Below, one piece after another: positions 6,603 to 13,769 of a stretch of DNA of 16,638 bases; the first letter of the stretch is position 1; each line of letters starts with the position of its first letter. This stretch comes from Chloroflexota bacterium. Lineage in GTDB: Bacteria > Chloroflexota > Dehalococcoidia > UBA2979. The notes beneath the pieces were generated by a model. The model did not search any database. It was not told the DNA's origin and saw only the letters and a program-made list of their open reading frames with translations. The translations under genes and the position numbers were made by a program. The DNA lies in NCBI GenBank assembly GCA_009843585.1, contig VYDC01000027.1, positions 1-16,638 on the forward strand, in the 5' to 3' direction.

Positions 6603-9194
6603 TCAGCGCCCCTCACCCTCCGGCGCCCCGTCGCTCTTCGCGAGGAGCGCCGTGCCGTGCGGGAGTCCGCCCGCGTGGAGCTCCCGGAAGGCGCGGTTCA
6701 CGGGCGCCGGCGCGCCCACGATGTAGGGGACGAAGGCGCCCTCGTGCGTCGCGTAGAGGGCCGTGACGTGACGCTCCCTCGCGCACGGCCCGAGCGCCTG
6801 AAGGCTCCCGCCATCGTAGCGGACGAGGCTGAAGCCCGCCGCGACCTCGCCCCGCAGGCACTCGGGCCAGGGCGGCTCGTCCCGAGCGCCCGGGGGCGCC
6901 GGCGAGGGCGGTCCGTCGCTCCTCGCGATGAGCAGCGTCCCCGGGAGGAGACCCGACGCGTAGAGCTCCACGAAGGGGCGGTTCACCGGCGCGGGCGCGC
7001 CGAGGATGTAGGGGACGAACGAACCGCCGTCGGTCGCGTAGAGGGCGGCGACGTGCCGCTCCCGGGCGCAGCCCTCGAGCTCCTCGACGCTCCCGCCCCG
7101 GTGCGCCAGGAGGCTGAAGCCGACGCCGACGGCGCCCGCGAGGCAGGGCTCGCCCGCCGCCTGCTCGATGCGCACGCGGTAGGCGAGGCTGCGGCTGCGG
7201 TCCGGGGAGGTCACCGTCACGGTGATCTCCGCGCCGTCCCTGACCAGCGCCTGGTGCCCGGGCGAGCCGGTGTCGGCGTCGGCGGGCGTGACCGTCACGA
7301 TCGCCCCCGGCCGCGCCGCCTTCGCCTCGACCGTCGCCTCGATCACGCCGGCGCGCGCGACGCCCCGGTACTCGCGCCGCGCCGGCGAGAAGGCGCCCAG
7401 CTCGACGTCCGGGAGCGCGAGCGAGGCGAGCCGGGCGTCCGAGGTCGCGGGCATGCGATGGCCGTAGACGCGGGCGTCGACTTCGTCCGCGACGTAGATG
7501 ACGGCGCCGCCCGACCAGATGCCGCGCGGGCTGTTGTTGCGGGCGCGGGTGAGCGACGCGATGTCCTCGTCCGGGAGGCGCAGCAGCACGCCGCGCGCCG
7601 CCTCCTCCCCCGCGAGCGGGAGGTGCGGCAGGCGGTAGGCGACGAGGCTCGTCGCGCCGTCGCCGGAGACCCAGATCGCGAAGCCGTCGGAGGAGACGCC
7701 GCGCGGCTCCCCGCCCTCGGGGTCGAGCGCGTACTCGCCCCGGAGCGCGGCGCTCCCGGCCTCGTAGGCGAAGAGTGCGTTCCGGGCGCCGTCGACGACC
7801 CAGAGCGCCCCTGCGCCCCACCAGAGCCCTCGCGCGTCGCCGTTGCGGTGGTCGAGCACGATGTCGCGCCCCGGAGAGCGCTCCCCGGTCCCGAGGTCGT
7901 AGGCGTAGAGGCGGTCGCGTCCCGAGGCGGAGAGCCACACCATCGTCCCGTCGGAGGCGATGCCCCACGGCTCGAGGATCCCCCCGTCGAGCGCGAGCGC
8001 AGGCCCATCGAGGCGCTCCCCGCCCGCGAGCGAGTAGGCGGAGACGCGGGCGCCCGAGTCCGCGCCCGCCTCCACGACCCAGAGCGTTGAGCCGTCCGAC
8101 CAGAGGCCCCGGTGCCCGCCCTGCGCGGGGCCCGGTCCCTCGATCTCGTGCGTGACGGCCCACTCGGGGCCGGCGTCCGCGCCGGCGTCGCCCGCGGGGA
8201 GCGGCCGCCCGCCGACCTCTACCGTCACGGCGATGCTCGCGCGCGCCCCCTCGGGGTCGGTCGCCGCCACGCGCATCTGGTAGGTGAGCCGGTCCCCGGG
8301 CTCCCACGAGGCGCGCTCGCCGACGCGGATCTGTCCCGTGTGCCGATCGATGGCGAAGCGGCTCGCGCCGCCTCCGGAGAGCTCGTACGTGAGCGGGTCG
8401 CCGTCGGGATCGGTCGCCCGGACCGGCGCCCCGACCGCCGCGCGCACGTGCGCCCCGGCGCCGAGCGAGCGCCGCGCCGACGCCTCCCCGAAGGCGGGGG
8501 CGGCGTTCGGAGGGCCCGCCTCCGCGCCGGCGACGACGACCTCGACGCGCCGCGTCCCGGCGAGGCCGCCCGGATCCTCGGCGCGCGCGGTGAGATCGTA
8601 GCGCCCGACCGGGGCGGCGCCGGTCGGGCCTCGCGGGCCGGGCCGCTCCCGGAAGCGCAGCTCGCCGCCGTCGATCGTGAAGTGCCCGTGATCCGGCCCG
8701 AAGAGCGACCAGGTCACGGCCTCCCGCTCCGGATCGTCGGCGGTGTAGAGGCCGACGGGCCCGGTCGAGCCCTCCTCGAGGAGCGCCTGAACGGGCCCGC
8801 CCAGAAGGGGTCCCTCGTTCACGTCGGTCACCGTGACCGTCACGTCGAGGCGGCCGGTCCCGGAGCCGTCGTCGGCTGAGACGCTCACCCAGTAGACGTT
8901 GTCCGAGTCGGCGTCGCGGGGGTGCTCGTGATCGGGGGGCGAGGCGAAGGAGAGGACGCCCGAGCGGCTGATCCGGAAGCGCTCGGCGTCCTCGCCGAGG
9001 AGCGACCACGAGGCGTCCGGGCTCCGCGGGGCGCCGTAGCTCCCCACCGCCCGCGCGCCGTTCTCGGGGTAGTGGATGTCCTCGCCCCCGGAGAGCGCGA
9101 TGGTGCCGGCCTGCTGCGCGCGCGCTGCGCCTGACGCGAGCCCGAGCACGGCGAGCGCCGCCAGGGCGGAGATCGTGGCGCGGGATCGACGCAC
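6603..9194 (-). CDS. Secreted cadherin-repeat/beta-propeller protein with two C-terminal GFSL modules
   Basis: The product has 863 residues. The GTG at 9194 is preceded by GAGGAGG with a five-base spacer and opens a signal peptide (MRRSRATISALAALAVLGLASG, cut after ARA26). In order: a cadherin-like repeat (about 30-130, ending in the hallmark DVNEGP), a degenerate second (about 131-230), a third (about 240-335, RATDPDGDPLTYEL); a run of SDG..LWV strands typical of an NHL/YncE-like beta-propeller (about 350-580); a cadherin-like beta-sandwich (about 585-675); and two ~80-residue modules starting C684 and C779. Each module has Cys-x24-Cys around GFSL, then ALYAT, Y-I-x-GAPAPVNR and a GT-LLA/IAKSDG end. 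Architecture suggests a surface-exposed or secreted adhesion/binding protein; no catalytic motif is seen. It converges on the protease gene at 4407 and diverges from the one at 9317. The modules are paralogous to the small protein at 12781-13440. Confidence 0.8.
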   Translation of the reverse strand: MRRSRATISALAALAVLGLASGAARAQQAGTIALSGGEDIHYPENGARAVGSYGAPRSPDASWSLLGEDAERFRISRSGVLSFASPPDHEHPRDADSDNVYWVSVSADDGSGTGRLDVTVTVTDVNEGPLLGGPVQALLEEGSTGPVGLYTADDPEREAVTWSLFGPDHGHFTIDGGELRFRERPGPRGPTGAAPVGRYDLTARAEDPGGLAGTRRVEVVVAGAEAGPPNAAPAFGEASARRSLGAGAHVRAAVGAPVRATDPDGDPLTYELSGGGASRFAIDRHTGQIRVGERASWEPGDRLTYQMRVAATDPEGARASIAVTVEVGGRPLPAGDAGADAGPEWAVTHEIEGPGPAQGGHRGLWSDGSTLWVVEAGADSGARVSAYSLAGGERLDGPALALDGGILEPWGIASDGTMVWLSASGRDRLYAYDLGTGERSPGRDIVLDHRNGDARGLWWGAGALWVVDGARNALFAYEAGSAALRGEYALDPEGGEPRGVSSDGFAIWVSGDGATSLVAYRLPHLPLAGEEAARGVLLRLPDEDIASLTRARNNSPRGIWSGGAVIYVADEVDARVYGHRMPATSDARLASLALPDVELGAFSPARREYRGVARAGVIEATVEAKAARPGAIVTVTPADADTGSPGHQALVRDGAEITVTVTSPDRSRSLAYRVRIEQAAGEPCLAGAVGVGFSLLAHRGGSVEELEGCARERHVAALYATDGGSFVPYILGAPAPVNRPFVELYASGLLPGTLLIARSDGPPSPAPPGARDEPPWPECLRGEVAAGFSLVRYDGGSLQALGPCARERHVTALYATHEGAFVPYIVGAPAPVNRAFRELHAGGLPHGTALLAKSDGAPEGEGR

Positions 9195-9211
9195 CGGCGC
9201 CTCCTCGGCCC
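9195..9211 (-). promoter_or_regulatory. Leader with strong ribosome binding site, shared with the gene at 12781-13440
   Basis: On the minus strand GAGGAGG (9200-9206) lies five bases before the GTG start. The 21 bases 9191-9211, including the start codon, are identical to 13437-13457. A 7-bp all-GC stem (9207-9213 with 9220-9226, six-base loop) abuts the site in this copy only and could modulate ribosome access. Confidence 0.6.
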
Positions 9212-9241
9212 CGCCCGACCGGGGCCCGGCGCGGCCGGCAC

Positions 9242-9247
9242 AGCGTA
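9242..9247 (-). promoter_or_regulatory. Possible -10 element conserved in two leaders
   Basis: The minus strand reads TACGCT within a 15-base block (9235-9249) that recurs with one mismatch at 13521-13535, upstream of the paralogous gene. TAnnnT is an acceptable -10 form in GC-rich genomes. Distance to the start codon differs (48 versus 88 bases). No clear -35 was found. Confidence 0.3.
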
Positions 9248-9316
9248 CACGCGAGCCGCTCCCCGGACTTGAACCCTCGCCCCGCCCGCGCGGTCTCGGC
9301 TAGGGTTCCCCGTGTC

Positions 9317-9811
9317 ATGCCTCAGAGGCCGATGAGACGGCGTGCGCCGCTGTGGGCCGGCTCCGCCTGGACCGGGCCCCGCCGCCCGGCGGTCGCGCGC
9401 CCGGCCCCCCCGGCCCGGGCGCAACGCGGCCGCCGGCTCCGCTCCGGGGCGGGCCCGGCCGCCCGCGCGGCCTGCGCCGTGGCCGTCGCGCTGCTCCTCG
9501 CCGCGGGCGCGCTCGCGGCGCGCCCGCAGCCCGCGGCGGCGGAGTCCGGGGAGGCGGCGGGCGAGGCGGCGGCCGCCACGACGCTCCACCCCGGGTGGAA
9601 CATGGTGGCCTGGCTGGGGCCCGGGGCCGAGGCCACCGAGCTCTTCGACGCGATCCCCGAGCTCGAGATCGCCTTCGCCTGGGACGGCCCGTCGCAGCGC
9701 TACCGGCGCCTCTCGCGGGAGAGCGCGCCCCGGAGCGGCCTGACCTGGCTCACGCCCGGCATGGGGCTGTGGCTACGCCTGGGGGGCGACGCGGCGGTCG
9801 AGTGGACGTAA
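9317..9811 (+). CDS. N-terminal fragment of a protease gene interrupted by an in-frame TAA
   Basis: This encodes 164 residues: a long basic, Pro/Arg-rich start, a hydrophobic signal segment (ACAVAVALLLAAGALAA), and the first GWN module (HPGWNMVAWLG to MGLWLRLGG). It then stops at TAA 9809-9811, just where paralogues enter their second GWN module. The same frame continues after the stop with the expected sequence (PLPADRLLLSLHGGLNLVGW), so this and 9854-12514 were one gene. In the paralogue at 13770 the aligned residues are TQT, so a CAA or CAG to TAA change fits. ATG 9317 has a weak AGGG about 11 bases upstream; ATG 9332 has AGAGG only three bases away and is an alternative. On its own the fragment would be a small exported single-module protein. 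Confidence 0.65.
   Translation: MPQRPMRRRAPLWAGSAWTGPRRPAVARPAPPARAQRGRRLRSGAGPAARAACAVAVALLLAAGALAARPQPAAAESGEAAGEAAAATTLHPGWNMVAWLGPGAEATELFDAIPELEIAFAWDGPSQRYRRLSRESAPRSGLTWLTPGMGLWLRLGGDAAVEWT
9809..9811 (+). other. In-frame nonsense codon (TAA) splitting a protease gene
   Basis: The sequence reads ACG TAA CCG with protein-like, paralogue-matching sequence in the same frame on both sides. The other gene ends visible in this window use TAG or TGA. A point mutation, a base-call error or readthrough would each explain it. The ~900 downstream codons are free of frameshifts, so if it is a mutation it is recent. Confidence 0.75.
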
Positions 9812-9853
9812 CCGCTCCCCGCGGACCGCCTCCTGCTCTCGCTCCACGGCGGG

Positions 9854-12514
9854 TTGAACCTCGTGGGGTGGTCCGGGGACGACGGCGCCCCCGTCGCGGA
9901 GGCGCTCGGGCGCTTCGGGGGGGCGCTCGTCCGCGCCTCGCGGTGGGACGCCTCGAAGCAGGCCTACGTGCGCTACCGCCCCGGCGCCGCGGAGGCGGAG
10001 AACACGCTCGCCGCGCTCGACCGGGGGGACGCGCTCTGGGTCGAGCTGGCCGAGGGCGCGCGCTGGTGGCAGTCCCGCGCGGCCGTCGTCCACTACGCCT
10101 TCCCCGACGACGTCACCGCCGAGCAGGAGGCCGGCATCCGATGGGGCATGGCCGACTCCGTCGCCTTCTTTGCGGAGCGCTACGGGGTCTGGGAGCCCGA
10201 CCTCCAGCTCCTCTTCAACCCCGACCTCCCCCACCGCGCCGGCGCCTCGCCGCTGACGGTCTGGATCCGCAACCCCGTCGGCCCCTGGGAGTACCAGGAT
10301 CTGCTCGCGAGCACGATCGCGCACGAGTACTTCCACGTGCTGCAGTACCAGCTCCGCGAGGGCGGTCCCATCACCGGACCGTCGCCGGCGTGGATGACGG
10401 AGGGGACGGCGACCTTCGGGGCCGGCCTCTACGAGCGCGACCGCTCGGGCCTCGACGCCGAGCTCCTCCACCTGGATCACTGGCGCCGGGGGATCCGCGC
10501 CACGAGGCCCCTCGCCGAGTACGAGGACTCGGAGGCCTTCTACGGCGACCGGGGGCCGAACTACTACCTCGGGGCGCTCGCCGTCGAGTGGCTCGCGGGG
10601 CATGCCGCGTCGGGGGCGGACGAGACGTTCGGGCCGGCCGATGCGGCCTGGACATCGCGGCTGGCGGACGAGGGTTCCCACCTCTCGTACTACGGCCTGC
10701 TCTCCTCGTCGCCGGGGTGGCCCGACGCCTTCGAGGACGCCTTCGGCCTCGCCCCGGACGTCTTCTACGCGAGGTTCGACTCCTACCTCCACGCGCTCGC
10801 CCGCGCCTTCCTGCCCCACCTCGCCGACGACGTCGACGAGGTGGTCGTGGCCGTCTCCGGCCCGGCGGCGGCCGAACAGGTCGCGGCCGTCCGCGACGAG
10901 CTCTCGCGCGTGCAGTCGTTCTTCTCCGAGCGCTTCGGGGCCCCGCCGGTCGACTACACCCTCCACCTCGCGGGGGACGACGAGTCGGCCGCCTGGGCGG
11001 GGCGGCGGGTGCTCGGAGCCGCGAGCCAGGGCCGGTTCTGCGGCTCCTCGTCGGTGGGGCTCGCCGCCGCGCACGTCGTCAACCTGAGCTGTTCCCACTC
11101 CGACGACAGCTTCCGCTCGTATCACTTCCGGCAGCTCCGCGAGGAACTGGCGCCGTGGCGTTCCCTGCCGCCCGTGGAGCACGGAGACCGCTACGGCCCC
11201 TGGTGGCTGGTCCACGCCATCGATGCCTACGTGCACGACGCCTACGGTGCGGCGTCCGGTCGGGAGGCCCTGGGCGAGATCCGGGCGGAGCGACACCGCC
11301 GCGCGCGCGGCGTCGAGGAGCCGCTTTTGGCCCTCGCCACGGGGGAGGACGCGAACAACGCGGGCTACGGGTCGGCGCGCGCCCTCGCCTTCGTGGCGGG
11401 CGAGTGGCTCGCGAACCGCGCCGGGGAGCCGGCCCTCCTCGACTACTACCGGCAGCTGCCGTCCGCGGCCGGCTGGGAGAAGGCCTTCGAGGCCGCCTTC
11501 GGACTCTCAGTCGAGGAGTTCCACGCCTCGTTCGAGGAGCACCGCGCCGAGGCGGCCCCCGGCCTGCCCCGCCTCGTGGGCCGCGTCCTCGGCCCTGACG
11601 GGGAGCCCGCGGGCGGGGTCGAGGTTCGCGCCATTCCCCGGGACCGGCAGCCCCACGCGAGCGCGGAGACCCGCGCGGACGGCACGTTCTCCATGAGGGT
11701 CCACGGGGGGCGCTTCCTGCTCGAGATCCACGCGGACTCCCCCGGCGGACGCCAGGACATCGGCTGGTACGGCCCCGACGACGGGTTCAGCCTGGTGCGG
11801 AGCCGGGCCCACGTCGTCGAGGTCGCGGACGACGACATCTCGGGGATCGCCATCCAGATCCCCGAGATCGACTGGCGCCGCATCGAGGGCGTCCTGCGCG
11901 GCCCGGGGGGCGAGCCGGTTTCCGGGGTCTTCGTCGACGCCTTCCCGCTCGGCGACTATCCCGGTCCCTACGACCAGACCGACGAGCAGGGCCGCTTCAC
12001 CATGTTCGCGGCCGGCGGCACCTTCCGTCTCGACCTCTACGCCGATACCCCCGCCGGCCGCCAGCGCGTTGGCTTCTACGCCGAAGGCGACGGCTTCACT
12101 CCCGTGTACCGGGGGGTCGCGACCGTGGACATCAACGACCGGGACGCGACCGGCATCGTCATGAACCTACCCGTCTCCTCCGTCTCCGAGTGGTACCGGC
12201 TCGAGGGCGTCGTGCTGGGTCCCGGCGGGGAGCCCGTTGCGGGCGTCTCCGTTGACGCCTACCCGGTCGGGGAGCACCCGGGCCCCCAGGACCGGACCGA
12301 TGGGGCGGGCAGGTTCAGCATGTGGGTGCTCGGCGGCTCGTTCGAACTCCACCTCTCCTTCCAGTTCCCCGACGGACACCGGCGCATCGGCTCCTACGGG
12401 GAGGGCGACGGCTTCGCGGCGATGGACGAGCCGGCGGGGACCATCCACATGCGAGGTCAGGACGTCACCGACGTCGTGATCCGGCTCCCGTTCGACCCCG
12501 CCGCCACCGAGTAG
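9854..12514 (+). CDS. Main part of a gluzincin/pseudoprotease protein with three carboxypeptidase-regulatory-like repeats
   Basis: The first usable codon after the TAA at 9809 is TTG 9854, inside the second GWN module, so this 886-residue frame lacks a signal peptide and is really the continuation of 9317-9811. Residues 1-75 finish the GWN module (ending ALWVELAEGARWWQ). The active gluzincin domain (about 80-320) has HEYFH 157-161 and E183 in WMTEGTA. A second copy (about 329-565) keeps the fold-level pattern but reads YHFRQ (423-427) where HEYFH should be, and WLVH (H454) where the zinc Glu should be, so it has no active site. A Cys-x16-Cys pair precedes it. Three ~100-residue carboxypeptidase regulatory-like (prealbumin-like) repeats follow, from about 573, 676 and 782, each with GxxLGPxGEP and RTDxxGRF-type motifs. 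It converges on the small module gene at 12781. Expressed alone it would stay in the cytoplasm. Confidence 0.75.
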   Translation: MNLVGWSGDDGAPVAEALGRFGGALVRASRWDASKQAYVRYRPGAAEAENTLAALDRGDALWVELAEGARWWQSRAAVVHYAFPDDVTAEQEAGIRWGMADSVAFFAERYGVWEPDLQLLFNPDLPHRAGASPLTVWIRNPVGPWEYQDLLASTIAHEYFHVLQYQLREGGPITGPSPAWMTEGTATFGAGLYERDRSGLDAELLHLDHWRRGIRATRPLAEYEDSEAFYGDRGPNYYLGALAVEWLAGHAASGADETFGPADAAWTSRLADEGSHLSYYGLLSSSPGWPDAFEDAFGLAPDVFYARFDSYLHALARAFLPHLADDVDEVVVAVSGPAAAEQVAAVRDELSRVQSFFSERFGAPPVDYTLHLAGDDESAAWAGRRVLGAASQGRFCGSSSVGLAAAHVVNLSCSHSDDSFRSYHFRQLREELAPWRSLPPVEHGDRYGPWWLVHAIDAYVHDAYGAASGREALGEIRAERHRRARGVEEPLLALATGEDANNAGYGSARALAFVAGEWLANRAGEPALLDYYRQLPSAAGWEKAFEAAFGLSVEEFHASFEEHRAEAAPGLPRLVGRVLGPDGEPAGGVEVRAIPRDRQPHASAETRADGTFSMRVHGGRFLLEIHADSPGGRQDIGWYGPDDGFSLVRSRAHVVEVADDDISGIAIQIPEIDWRRIEGVLRGPGGEPVSGVFVDAFPLGDYPGPYDQTDEQGRFTMFAAGGTFRLDLYADTPAGRQRVGFYAEGDGFTPVYRGVATVDINDRDATGIVMNLPVSSVSEWYRLEGVVLGPGGEPVAGVSVDAYPVGEHPGPQDRTDGAGRFSMWVLGGSFELHLSFQFPDGHRRIGSYGEGDGFAAMDEPAGTIHMRGQDVTDVVIRLPFDPAATE

Positions 12515-12518
12515 CGGG

Positions 12519-12534
12519 GCGGCCGCGCGGCCGC
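12519..12534. terminator. Perfect 16-base GC palindrome just after a stop codon
   Basis: GCGGCCGCGCGGCCGC starts four bases after the TAG of the protease gene at 12514 and equals its own reverse complement. It may form a strong short hairpin in RNA. There is no T-tract, so a terminator role is a guess. The rest of the 266-base gap to 12781 shows no gene. Confidence 0.25.
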
Positions 12535-12780
12535 GTCCGGGCATATATCGCGCTGGAACGCGCCTCGCACTCCAGGCCGGCGCGCACCGCGGCGATCTCC
12601 TCCGGCGGCGGCGCAGCGCGCTCTGCCACCGCCGTGCACTCCCGGTGGCCCGGGACAGCACACCGCGTACCTCGGGGGGCGCACGTCACGTCGCGGCGCG
12701 CACGCACGGCAAGGGACACCACGGGGTTGGCCCCGGCGCCCATCACCCCGGCCGCCGCGCCGCGTCGGGCGGGGCGCGAT

Positions 12781-13440
12781 TCAGCGCCCCTCCGCCTCGA
12801 CCCCCGGCGGTCCGTCGCTCTTCGCGAGCAGGTAGCTCCCCCGCGGGATGCCGTCCGCGTAGAGCTCGGCAAAGGCGCGGTTGACGACGGCGGGTGCACC
12901 CACGATGTAGGCGACGAAGGCGCCGCCGCTGGTGGCGTAGAGCGCGGTGATGCTCCGCTCCCTAGCACACGGCTCGAGCCCCTCCAGGCTCCCGTCCTCG
13001 TACCGGAGGAGGCTGAAGCCCCGTGCGACCTCGCCGCGCAGGCACTCCGGCCAGGGGGGCTCCTCCGGCTCGACGGCGGCGGCGGGCGAGGCCGGGCCGT
13101 CACTCCTCGCGATCAGGGGCGTCCCCGGGGGGAGGCCCGCGGCGTAGAGCGCATGGAAGTCGCGGTTCACGGGTGCGGGCGCGCCCAGGATGTAGGCGAC
13201 GAAGGCGCCGCCGTCGGTCGCGTAGAGGGCGGTGACGTTCCGCTCCCTCGCGCACGGCTCCAGCTCGTCGAGGCTCCCGCCGCGATGCGTCAGGATGCTG
13301 AAGCCGGCGTCGACGGCGCCCGCGAGGCAGTCCGGTGCGGAGACGCTCCCGCCGGGCTCCTGGGCGCGAACGTCGCCAGCCGCGCACGCGAGGACGGCGA
13401 GGGACGCCAGCGCGGACGTGAGGACGCGGCCTGCGTGCAC
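12781..13440 (-). CDS. Small secreted protein made of two tandem GFSL modules
   Basis: A 219-residue product from the GTG at 13440. This start is chosen because its GAGGAGG site and the surrounding 21 bases are identical to those of the gene at 6603-9194; an ATG at 13536 would add 32 unlikely residues. A signal peptide is followed by VRA-Q at residues 24-27, parallel to ARA-Q in the larger paralogue. C19 in VLAC gives a weak alternative lipobox. The body is two ~80-residue modules, each with Cys-x24-Cys (CLAGAVDAGFSI... and CLRGEVARGFSL...), ALYAT, AYI-GAP-VNR and a final SDGP. It matches the C-terminus of the 863-residue protein without the cadherin and propeller parts. No enzymatic motif is visible; the cysteine pairs suggest a disulfide-stabilised extracytoplasmic binding module. 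It lies downstream of, and codirectional with, the protease gene at 13770-15911, 329 bases away. Confidence 0.75.
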   Translation of the reverse strand: MHAGRVLTSALASLAVLACAAGDVRAQEPGGSVSAPDCLAGAVDAGFSILTHRGGSLDELEPCARERNVTALYATDGGAFVAYILGAPAPVNRDFHALYAAGLPPGTPLIARSDGPASPAAAVEPEEPPWPECLRGEVARGFSLLRYEDGSLEGLEPCARERSITALYATSGGAFVAYIVGAPAVVNRAFAELYADGIPRGSYLLAKSDGPPGVEAEGR

Positions 13441-13457
13441 CGGCGCCTCCTCGGCCC
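13441..13457 (-). promoter_or_regulatory. Leader and ribosome binding site identical to that at 9195-9211
   Basis: GAGGAGG on the minus strand (13446-13452) sits five bases before the GTG start. Identity with the other leader extends from 13437 to 13457 and then ends, which fixes the start codons of both genes and indicates descent from a common 5' region. Confidence 0.6.
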
Positions 13458-13769
13458 TCTCCCGAACGGTCCGCGGTGGGACTGACGCCCTCCGGCGGCG
13501 AGAGCGCCCGCCGGCCGCCTCCGGCGCAGCGTACATCGGCGGCGCAGGCCGTTGCGAAGGGGGCCGGGCGCCCGGGTCCGGGGATCGCCGGAGCGGGGGA
13601 TCTTTAGCCGCAGGAGGTCGCCGTGCTCGGCGGGGAACCTCACCGCCGGGCCCGTTCTCGTGGAGCCGGGAGTCGATCGGGCCGGTCGCCCGCGCGGAGC
13701 GGATCGCACTGCCGATCCCACTCTAGTGGAGTGCCGTTCGACGGAAGCGGTCGCCCGCGCGGACGAGGG
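13458..13769. other. Gap between two minus-strand genes, with a 16-base direct repeat
   Basis: Together with the adjoining leader this makes 329 bases between the stop of the protease gene at 13770 and the start at 13440. It holds a TACGCT -10 candidate at 13528-13533 inside a block shared with 9235-9249. It also holds a direct repeat, CGGTCGCCCGCGCGGA, at 13683-13698 and 13748-13763. No coding sequence, RNA gene or clear terminator is seen. The length and the shared promoter-like block suggest the small module gene has its own promoter rather than depending on the protease gene. Confidence 0.4.

Noticed and set aside
6495..8090. Long plus-strand open frame of 531 codons
   Set aside because: Antisense to the cadherin-domain gene; Arg/Ala/Gly-rich with no domain pattern or start signal.
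9260..9285. GGTTCAAGTCC on the minus strand, resembling a tRNA T-arm
   Set aside because: The flanking bases do not form the five-pair T stem, and no acceptor, D or anticodon arm can be drawn around it.
9809..9811. TAA reassigned to glutamine
   Set aside because: Only one such codon is seen, TAA is rare in GC-rich genomes anyway, and a point mutation or base error is far simpler.
9773..11296. Long minus-strand open frame of 507 codons
   Set aside because: Antisense shadow of the protease coding sequence, with no recognisable motif.
12515..12780. Minus-strand open frame through the convergent gap with several cysteines
   Set aside because: It continues antisense-frame sequence from the adjacent gene, has no start signal and matches nothing I recognise.
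13714..13732. Small hairpin CCACT-CT-AGTGG upstream of no start codon
   Set aside because: Five-base stem with a two-base loop is too tight to form and has no T-tract or partner element.
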